Shown here: positions 58,013 through 64,000 of the stretch, one piece after another
Layout: each line of letters begins with the position of its first letter
Position numbering within the stretch: position 1 is the stretch's first letter
Assembly: GCA_902576865.1 (NCBI GenBank)
Contig: CACGWZ010000003.1
Span: 1-64,000, forward strand
Source of the DNA: an uncultured Fidelibacterota bacterium
Lineage (GTDB): Bacteria; Fidelibacterota; Marinisomatia; Marinisomatales; Marinisomataceae
Reading direction: 5' to 3'
DNA: 64,000 nucleotides
Notes under the pieces: model-generated
Database searches by the model: none
What the model saw: only the letters and a program-made list of their open reading frames with translations
Told to the model about the DNA's origin: nothing
Position numbers and translations under genes: made by a program

Positions 58013-58173
58013 GCGTTACTATTACATTTATCTTGATCACCACCACAAATTTCGCATCCGTCAGGAGAATCTCCACAAGCTTTTCTTAACGGTTTATTTT
58101 TAAAAATAAGTCCTAGGTTCATAGCTAACATTGATAGACCAATAATGAGTAAAACTGGTAATAAATTCTCCAT
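58009..58173 (-). CDS. nqrM: NqrM-like Na+-NQR maturation factor (tiny membrane protein)
   Basis: A 54-residue protein. An N-terminal membrane helix (LLPVLLIIGLSMLAMNLG) is followed by a cysteine-rich tail with C33, C40, C43 and C50 (KACGD, GCEICGG, DKC). The combination of one helix and four cysteines beside nqrF-apbE is the hallmark of NqrM (DUF539), needed to insert the NqrD/NqrE iron site in Vibrio. Unlike the usual layout it lies on the opposite strand, convergent with apbE and overlapping it by four bases. The assignment is by architecture and context. Confidence 0.72.
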   Translation of the reverse strand: MENLLPVLLIIGLSMLAMNLGLIFKNKPLRKACGDSPDGCEICGGDQDKCNSNA

Positions 58174-58241
58174 TTTTGAATATAAAGCAATTAATACGAT
58201 TTTAATAATTTTTTCATTTCTTTTTATTTAAATTACCGCCT

Positions 58242-59555
58242 ATGGATTTACTAAATCATCCAGTTGGAATTACATCAGTTGTATTATTTATCATTGCATA
58301 CGCATTTGTGATGACAGAGGAGGTTACGCACTTAAGGAAATCTAAGCCTGTGCTTTTTGTTGCAGGAATTATTTGGGCAATGATTGCTTGGGTTGGAGTA
58401 CAAACAGGAGATTCTTACTCTGTTAAAAAAGAATTAATGCATGCCTTTGATGAGTTTAATCAGTTGATGCTTTTTCTTTTAGTAGCAATGACTTACATAA
58501 ACTCAATGACGGAGAGAAATGTTTTTGAAAAATTACGTTCTATTCTTTTAAATCAAAATTTCAGCTACAAAAAGTTATTTTGGATTACTGGGTTTATTTC
58601 ATTTTTCTTATCGCCTATTGCGGACAATTTAACAACTGCTCTTACAATGTGTGCAGTAGTATTAGCCGTTGGTAAAGGTAATAAAAATTTTACGAGTATA
58701 AGTTGTGTCAATATTGTTGTGGCTGCCAATGCTGGTGGCGCGTTTAGTCCTTTTGGAGATATAACAACACTAATGGTTTGGCAAGCTGGTTATGTTGAAT
58801 TTGTGCAATTTTTTAAACTCTTCTTACCTTCATTAGTAAATTTCATCATTCCAGCATTTATAATGAGCTTTTTCATTAATGGTTCTGCAGACGAAGTAGA
58901 AAATCCACCTGTGTTGTTAAAAAGTGGTGCTATAGTTATAAGTTGTTTATTTCTTGTTACAATTATGATGGCAATTTCTTTTAAACAATTCCTTAAACTC
59001 CCTCCTGTGTTTGGTATGATGTTTGGACTAAGTTTATTACAGCTATTTGGTTATTATTTAAAAAGAACCTATTCTGCTAAAAGTGACATATCTCGTGATG
59101 GCTCAGATCAACCATTCGGTGTGTTTAAGCAAATTGCTCAAGCTGAGTGGGATACTTTATTATTTTTCTATGGAGTAATACTTTGTGTAGCTGGACTTTC
59201 AAAAATTGGTTACTTGGCACTAATTAATACTACACTTTATGATGGTCTTGGTTTTACAGTTGCAAATTCTTTAATGGGAATTATCTCTGCTTTGATTGAT
59301 AACATACCAGTTATGTTTTCTGTTATTCAAATGCATGACACTACTACCATGGACTTAAATCAGTGGCTCTTAATAACTCTTACTGCAGGAGTTGGTGGTA
59401 GTTTACTTTCAATTGGTTCTGCGCCAGGAGTTGCTTTGATGGGTCAAGCAAAGGGAATTTATACATTTTCAAGCCATCTTAGATGGACTGGAGTAATTTT
59501 CATTGGATACGTGTTTAGCATTCTAACCCATCTATGGCTGTCAGGTATGATGTAA
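58242..59555 (+). CDS. nhaD: Na+/H+ antiporter NhaD
   Basis: Na+/H+ antiporter of the NhaD family in the inner membrane. It has 437 residues and about 12 helices. Seen: an N-terminal segment starting at the membrane (GITSVVLFIIAYAFVMTEE), SPIADNLTTALTMCAVV, NAGGAFSPFGDITTLMVWQAG, and ALIDNIPVMFSVIQM, with the conserved charged and polar residues of the transport core. It consumes or rebuilds the Na+ gradient made by Nqr. Its stop overlaps the following adenosyltransferase start. Confidence 0.92.
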   Translation: MDLLNHPVGITSVVLFIIAYAFVMTEEVTHLRKSKPVLFVAGIIWAMIAWVGVQTGDSYSVKKELMHAFDEFNQLMLFLLVAMTYINSMTERNVFEKLRSILLNQNFSYKKLFWITGFISFFLSPIADNLTTALTMCAVVLAVGKGNKNFTSISCVNIVVAANAGGAFSPFGDITTLMVWQAGYVEFVQFFKLFLPSLVNFIIPAFIMSFFINGSADEVENPPVLLKSGAIVISCLFLVTIMMAISFKQFLKLPPVFGMMFGLSLLQLFGYYLKRTYSAKSDISRDGSDQPFGVFKQIAQAEWDTLLFFYGVILCVAGLSKIGYLALINTTLYDGLGFTVANSLMGIISALIDNIPVMFSVIQMHDTTTMDLNQWLLITLTAGVGGSLLSIGSAPGVALMGQAKGIYTFSSHLRWTGVIFIGYVFSILTHLWLSGMM

Positions 59556-60094
59556 TGAGAATTACAAAAGTTACTACTAGAAATGGTGACGGGGGTAAAA
59601 CAAACCTAGCAAAAGGAGAATCAGTCCTCAAGTCCGATAATATTATTCATTGTCTTGGAGAGGTAGATGAATTAAGTAGTGTAATTGGAGTTTGTTTATC
59701 CTTTAGTCAGAACTCAGATATCTCAGAGTTCTTAAAAAAAATCCAAAACAATTTATTTGATATAGGTGGACATATTTCAATGAATCTTGATGAAAATTCA
59801 ATTGTTAATGAAAACATGATTTTTGATTTAGATGATCAAATAAATTATCTGAACCAAGAGTTAGAACCTTTAAAAGAATTTATTTTACCTAGTGGAGATC
59901 ATTTTTCATCAAATTTACATGTTGCTAGAGCAATTACAAGAAGGGCTGAAAGATCAGCTGTTTCATTATACAACGATTCTTTGGATAATAATCCTGTGAT
60001 AATGTATTTGAATCGTTTATCAGATTATTTCTTTGTTCTTTCAAGATATTATAATAGAAAAAATAATATTCCTGAAAATACTTGGCAGAGGTAA
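59555..60094 (+). CDS. Cob(I)alamin adenosyltransferase, PduO type
   Basis: Transfers the adenosyl group from ATP to cob(I)alamin, giving coenzyme B12. It has 179 residues from the ATG at 59555; an earlier in-frame start (59534) would lie inside nhaD. Seen: N-terminal TTRNGDGGKTNLAKGE (ATP binding), HCLGEVDELSSVIG, and the signature RAITRRAERS. Part of the B12 salvage theme together with the riboswitch-controlled receptor at 30321. The next gene begins three bases after its stop. Confidence 0.93.
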   Translation: MRITKVTTRNGDGGKTNLAKGESVLKSDNIIHCLGEVDELSSVIGVCLSFSQNSDISEFLKKIQNNLFDIGGHISMNLDENSIVNENMIFDLDDQINYLNQELEPLKEFILPSGDHFSSNLHVARAITRRAERSAVSLYNDSLDNNPVIMYLNRLSDYFFVLSRYYNRKNNIPENTWQR

Positions 60095-60097
60095 TAT

Positions 60098-61096
60098 ATG
60101 GATTTTCATAAAATAAAATCTATTATCGATAAGCACGATAAAATCTTCATTTCATCTCATATTAATCCAGATGGTGATAGCCTTGGTTCTGCTTATGCTA
60201 TGTACAAATATTTAGATTCAATTGGCAAAGATTGTATTATCGTAAATCATTCCCCTATTCCGGAAGTATATAATTTTTTGAACAAGGATAACATTTTTCA
60301 AGAGCTTGACGGAGATTCAGCATCATTTATTAAAAAAGCAGATTTAGGATTGATATTAGATATTGGAGATTTTTATAGATTAGGAGATGTAGCATTTTTG
60401 GTTGAAGAAAATGATATTGAAACGTTAAGCATTGATCATCATATAAAATCTGATAATGATTTATTTAAAAATGAATATATTGATGTCAAAGCATCATCAG
60501 TAGGTGAAATTTTATATTCTTTATTTAAACAGATTGACCATAAAATTTCAGAAGAAATGATGCTAGGTATTTACGTAGCCGTTCTTACGGATACTGGTTC
60601 ATTTAGACACAGTAACACCACTGATCTTTGTCATCAAATTGCTGTTGATGCCATTCAAATGGGATTAGATATTTCTAAAGTGTATCAAAATATTTATGAA
60701 AACTCCTCAATAAGCAGAATGAAGCTTTTGGGAAATGTAATTCAAAAATTAAATTATGATTGCGATGGTGAGCTTGTTTGGTTTTCTTTGAACCATGATA
60801 TGATTAAAGAGGTCAACGGTTCAAATCAAGATTTTGACGGATTTACTGATTTTTTTAGAGGAATTAAAGGAGTTGAAGTTTCCTTAATGCTTTATGACCT
60901 TGGTGGAAAAGTTAGATTAAGCTTTAGATCAAAGGGAAAGTATAAAGTTAGTGAAATTGCTAAGAAGATGGGTGGAGGCGGACATCCATTTGCAGCAGCA
61001 GCACTAGTAGAAGGCGAATTTTCCGACGTCAAATCAACAGTATTAAATTTAATGTCAACATATATAAGCAAATTCAATGAAAATAATCTTAGCTAA
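60098..61096 (+). CDS. nrnA: DHH-family phosphoesterase, NrnA-like (oligoribonuclease / pAp phosphatase)
   Basis: Cytoplasmic DHH-DHHA1 phosphoesterase of 332 residues that degrades short RNAs, pAp or linear dinucleotides. Seen: SSHINPDGDSLGSA with metal ligands H21, D25 and D27; DHH triad D113-H114-H115 (SIDHHIKSDN); and the DHHA1 glycine loop MGGGGHPFAAAA. Substrate within this family is not decidable by sequence. Its final 20 bases overlap ispH. Confidence 0.9.
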   Translation: MDFHKIKSIIDKHDKIFISSHINPDGDSLGSAYAMYKYLDSIGKDCIIVNHSPIPEVYNFLNKDNIFQELDGDSASFIKKADLGLILDIGDFYRLGDVAFLVEENDIETLSIDHHIKSDNDLFKNEYIDVKASSVGEILYSLFKQIDHKISEEMMLGIYVAVLTDTGSFRHSNTTDLCHQIAVDAIQMGLDISKVYQNIYENSSISRMKLLGNVIQKLNYDCDGELVWFSLNHDMIKEVNGSNQDFDGFTDFFRGIKGVEVSLMLYDLGGKVRLSFRSKGKYKVSEIAKKMGGGGHPFAAAALVEGEFSDVKSTVLNLMSTYISKFNENNLS

Positions 61097-61943
61097 AGAT
61101 GCAGGGTATTGTTTTGGAGTAAGAGATGCTGTTAACAGCGCTTACGAAATGAGCAAAAAATATGGAGAAGTCTATATGTTGGGAGATATTGTTCATAATG
61201 AAAGTGTCGTTAGCGACTTAGAAAAAGAAGGTGTAAAAGTTGTTGAGAAGCTTGATCAGATTCCAAAAGACAAACCTGTTCTTTTTAGAGCTCACGGTAC
61301 TGCGAAAGAGGTTTGGAAAAAAGCTGAAGATAAAAAAATGAATATTATCGATGCTACATGCCCCTTAGTTCATGAAATACATCACGAAGTAAAAGCATTA
61401 CATAAAGAAGGTAGAAAAATTATTATTATTGGAGATCATGGCCATGATGAAGTAATTGGAATTGCTAGTCAAATACCAGATCCAGTAATTGTTGCTTCTG
61501 TAGAAGAAGCTAAGGCGCTAAGAAAAACAAAGAAAGCTGGAGTTGTGACCCAGTCAACACAAACAATTGAAAATGTTCAAGATATTATAAACATTTTAAT
61601 GACTAAAGTATTTGATTTAAGGTTTGTTAATACGATTTGCTTTCCAACAAAAAGAAATCAAGAACAAATTAAAGAGCTGTCTGAAGTAACTGACTTAATG
61701 ATTATTATAGGATCGTTCACAAGTGCTAATTCAAAACGTTTAGCTGAATTAAGCTCAGAAAGGAATGAAAATACATTTCAGGTGACTTGCGCTGCAGAAA
61801 TTGATTCATCTTGGTTTAAAGATGATGTAAATTCCGTAGGAATATCCGCCGGAGCTTCAACTCCAGACTGGATAATCGAATCGGTAATTAAAAAAGTCAA
61901 AGAAATAACAAATACACAAGAAAAGGAAATAATTCATGAGTAA
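61077..61943 (+). CDS. ispH: 4-hydroxy-3-methylbut-2-enyl diphosphate reductase (IspH)
   Basis: Last step of the MEP isoprenoid pathway, giving IPP and DMAPP. It has 288 residues. Iron-sulfur cysteines are C12 (AGYCFGV), C95 (DATCPLVH) and C188 ([10 protein letters not shown]); HGHDEV and the C-terminal [15 protein letters not shown] are signatures. It starts within nrnA and overlaps pdxS by eight bases. The truncated dxs at the window end supplies the first step of the same pathway. Confidence 0.95.
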   Translation: MKIILAKDAGYCFGVRDAVNSAYEMSKKYGEVYMLGDIVHNESVVSDLEKEGVKVVEKLDQIPKDKPVLFRAHGTAKEVWKKAEDKKMNIIDATCPLVHEIHHEVKALHKEGRKIIIIGDHGHDEVIGIASQIPDPVIVASVEEAKALRKTKKAGVVTQSTQTIENVQDIINILMTKVFDLRFVNTICFPTKRNQEQIKELSEVTDLMIIIGSFTSANSKRLAELSSERNENTFQVTCAAEIDSSWFKDDVNSVGISAGASTPDWIIESVIKKVKEITNTQEKEIIHE

Positions 61944-62808
61944 AGAGTCTTTCAAAGTTAAAGTCGGTTTAGCAGAAATGCTTAAGGGTGGGGTAATTAT
62001 GGACGTTACTAATTTAGAACAAGCCAAAATTGCAGAAGATGCAGGAGCAGTTTCTGTTATGGCCTTAGAGAGAATTCCATCTGATATTAGAAAAGATGGT
62101 GGAGTTGCAAGAATGAGCAACCCTCACATGATCAAAGAAATACAGGATAATGTTTCAATACCAGTAATGGCAAAATGTAGAATTGGCCATTTTGCTGAAG
62201 CACAAATTTTAGAAGCCTTAGAAGTTGACTTCATTGATGAAAGTGAAGTGCTTACAACGGCTGATGAACATGCCCATGTAGATAAACATCCTTTTAAGGT
62301 TCCTTTTGTATGTGGAGCAAGAAACCTTGGTGAAGCCCTAAGAAGAATAAATGAAGGCGCTGCATTGATTAGAACCAAAGGTGAAGCTGGTAGTGGAAAT
62401 ATTGTTGAAGCTGTAAGACATATGAAAATGATTACTTCACAAATTATCGAGCTTCAAGATGCTGATCTATTGGAAAAAGCAGAAGAATTCAGAGTTCCTT
62501 TAGCTTTAGTAAAAGAGGTAGCTAAAAATCAAAAACTAACGGTCCCTAATTTTGCTGCTGGAGGAATTGCTACTCCTGCAGATGCTTCTTTAATGATGCA
62601 ACTCGGTGCTGAAACAGTTTTTGTTGGCTCTGGTATTTTTAAAAGCCAAGATCCATCTGAAAGAGCTCATGCAGTTGTTAAGGCAGTAACACATTTTAAG
62701 AGCGCAAAAGATGTTTTAACTGCTTCATACGATTTAAAAGATGCCATGAAGGGAATTTTAATGACTGATATCCCTGAAGATGAAAAATTTTCAAATAGAG
62801 GTGACTAG
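61936..62808 (+). CDS. pdxS: Pyridoxal 5'-phosphate synthase lyase subunit PdxS
   Basis: Makes PLP from ribose-5-phosphate, glyceraldehyde-3-phosphate and ammonia. It has 290 residues. Seen: [16 protein letters not shown], the loop [19 protein letters not shown], the lysine-containing [13 protein letters not shown], and the phosphate-binding [19 protein letters not shown]. It is highly conserved. It overlaps ispH by eight bases, and pdxT starts two bases downstream, so subunits of the synthase are co-translated. Confidence 0.98.
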   Translation: MSKESFKVKVGLAEMLKGGVIMDVTNLEQAKIAEDAGAVSVMALERIPSDIRKDGGVARMSNPHMIKEIQDNVSIPVMAKCRIGHFAEAQILEALEVDFIDESEVLTTADEHAHVDKHPFKVPFVCGARNLGEALRRINEGAALIRTKGEAGSGNIVEAVRHMKMITSQIIELQDADLLEKAEEFRVPLALVKEVAKNQKLTVPNFAAGGIATPADASLMMQLGAETVFVGSGIFKSQDPSERAHAVVKAVTHFKSAKDVLTASYDLKDAMKGILMTDIPEDEKFSNRGD

Positions 62809-62810
62809 TT

Positions 62811-63386
62811 GTGATTGGTGTCCTTGCACTTCAAGGAAATTTTGATTCTCATATTAAAATTCTTAAAAAAATTAACTTAAAACATAAGTTAGTGAAAACC
62901 AGCGATGATCTAAGTTATGTTGATGGTCTCATTATTCCAGGTGGAGAGTCTACAACAATAACTAATCTTTTGAGAAAGAATCATAGTTTGGTTGATGGCA
63001 TTAATAAGCTTTCAAAGAAAAAGCCAATATTAGGTTCATGTGCTGGACTAATTTTAATGTCCAAAGAATCAAACGATTTAAGAGTTCATAACTTTGCTTT
63101 TTTGGATGTAACAACAAGTAGAAATGCATATGGAAGACAAGTACATTCTTTTGAAGCCAAAATTAATGTTAAAGATGGCTCAATAAGTTCTGATATTGAT
63201 GTCTTATTTATTAGAGCTCCAAAAATAGATAAAATAAATAACGGTGTTGAAGTTTTAGCAACTTTTCAAGAAGAAGTAGTTGCGGTTAGGCAAGGAATAC
63301 ATATAGGAATTTCTTGTCATCCAGAATTATTGAACGAAACTTTATTACATGAAATTTGTTTTAAAGGAAAACATGAAATATCTTGA
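62811..63386 (+). CDS. pdxT: PLP synthase glutaminase subunit PdxT
   Basis: Class I glutaminase supplying ammonia to PdxS. It has 191 residues. Seen: GVLALQGNFDSH at the start, LIIPGGESTTI, nucleophile C77 in LGSCAGLILMS, and the His-Glu pair in SCHPELL. It starts with GTG two bases after pdxS. The last 14 bases overlap dxs. Length and motifs are normal. Confidence 0.97.
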   Translation: MIGVLALQGNFDSHIKILKKINLKHKLVKTSDDLSYVDGLIIPGGESTTITNLLRKNHSLVDGINKLSKKKPILGSCAGLILMSKESNDLRVHNFAFLDVTTSRNAYGRQVHSFEAKINVKDGSISSDIDVLFIRAPKIDKINNGVEVLATFQEEVVAVRQGIHIGISCHPELLNETLLHEICFKGKHEIS

Positions 63387-64000
63387 TAAGATTAATTCCC
63401 CAAAAGATTTAAAAAATATTCCGAAACAGGAATTAGGAGAGGTATGTAATGAACTTCGAACTTATATTACTGATACAATTAATCAAATTGGGGGACATCT
63501 AGCCCCAACCCTTGGTGCAATTGAAATAACAACTGCTGTTCATTATGTATTTGATGCACCAAAAGATAAAATTGTATGGGATACCGGTCATCAGGCATAT
63601 GCTCATAAGGTATTGACTGGTAGATATAATCAATTTCCAACTATTAGAAGATATAAAGGATTAAGTGGTTTTTTAAAAAGATCTGAAAGTGAATATGATG
63701 TTTTTGGAGCTGGTCATGCATCAACAGCAATTTCTGCTGGCTTAGGAATGGCTGTAAGTAGAAATTTAGAGAATGAAGATTTTAAAGTAGTGAGTATTAT
63801 TGGTGATGGAGCTTTATCTGGTGGCCTTGCATTTGAAGCGCTTAATAATGCTGGAAATATAAGAAAGCAAATGCTCGTTATTGTAAATGATAATGACATG
63901 TCTATTAGTCCTAATGTAGGGGCATTTAGAAACTATCTTGTTAAAATAGCTACAAATAAGCAATATAATAGATTGAGAAGATGGATTTATAAAACTATAA
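63373..64000 (+). CDS. dxs: 1-deoxy-D-xylulose-5-phosphate synthase (3' truncated by window edge)
   Basis: Thiamine-diphosphate enzyme joining pyruvate and glyceraldehyde-3-phosphate, first step of the MEP pathway. Only the first 209 codons are in the window, and the frame stays open to the end. Seen: INQIGGHLAPTLGAIE, VWDTGHQAYAHKVLTGR, FGAGHASTAISAGLGMA, and the ThDP motif region IIGDGALSGGLAFEALNNAG followed by NDNDMSISPNVGAF. The ATG at 63373 lies within pdxT and gives the usual N-terminus (YLDKINSPKDLK). Confidence 0.96.
   Translation, partial: MKYLDKINSPKDLKNIPKQELGEVCNELRTYITDTINQIGGHLAPTLGAIEITTAVHYVFDAPKDKIVWDTGHQAYAHKVLTGRYNQFPTIRRYKGLSGFLKRSESEYDVFGAGHASTAISAGLGMAVSRNLENEDFKVVSIIGDGALSGGLAFEALNNAGNIRKQMLVIVNDNDMSISPNVGAFRNYLVKIATNKQYNRLRRWIYKTI

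Overview
This window is a gene-dense, AT-rich stretch of bacterial chromosome. It holds 61 protein genes (two cut by the window edges), two tRNA genes and one riboswitch. It shows no IS element, CRISPR array, integrase or rRNA, and no gene-free gap over 300 bases. The longest gap, about 220 bases at 32382-32605, holds a cobalamin riboswitch. The organism is Gram-negative: it has a TonB-dependent receptor, heptose and arabinose-5-phosphate LPS enzymes, and lipoproteins. It carries a sodium-pumping Na+-NQR and a large secreted protein ending in a type A, type-IX-secretion-like sorting domain (YQNYPNPFN). Together these suggest a marine member of the Fibrobacterota-Chlorobiota-Bacteroidota side of the tree, most plausibly Candidatus Marinimicrobia (SAR406). 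That assignment is inference from gene content, not a phylogeny.

Layout. 1-12065: ATP synthase alpha-gamma-beta-epsilon, aspS, phoH-like, a leucine-dehydrogenase-like gene, nusB, secA and a trans-sulfuration PLP enzyme, all on + and tightly packed. 12108-16834: tRNA-Leu, an SLC13-type permease, a pterin dehydratase, a DMT permease, an SDR on -, and kdsD. 16842-24111 (all -): a DUF3098-like gene, tRNA-Asp, a saccharopine-dehydrogenase-like gene, a cohesin/PKD lipoprotein, and a 1585-residue secreted beta-propeller protein with a dockerin-like segment and a sorting domain. 24205-32606: mltG, a UvrD-type helicase, Fur, a degenerate YhaM-like protein, an unknown beta-barrel candidate, and the riboswitch-controlled TonB receptor. 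32606-49034: housekeeping genes for translation, chromosome segregation and cell envelope (HNH, trpS, scpAB, rluB, cmk, rpsA, ybbR-like, tsaD, serS, plsC, rfaE2, mltD, HU/IHF, a 31-residue basic protein, nadK, pepC, ydjM-like). 49014-60094: proline dehydrogenase and a divergent flavoprotein, then nqrABCDEF-apbE, a tiny NqrM-like gene, nhaD, and a cobalamin adenosyltransferase. 60098-64000: nrnA-like, ispH, pdxS, pdxT and a truncated dxs, closely spaced or overlapping.

How it fits together. The Na+ cycle (Nqr with its maturation factors, NhaD, and possibly the SLC13 permease) sits beside amino-acid and peptide catabolism (PepC, proline and leucine dehydrogenases, a Met/Cys gamma-lyase-like enzyme). 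This fits a heterotroph living on proteinaceous matter in seawater. B12 appears to be imported (riboswitch plus TonB receptor) and adenosylated. The most unusual items are a predicted surface cohesin lipoprotein beside a dockerin-bearing secreted protein, a YhaM-like protein that has lost its HD metal ligands, two tRNAs set almost directly against downstream start codons, and two very small genes (NqrM-like, COX24-like).
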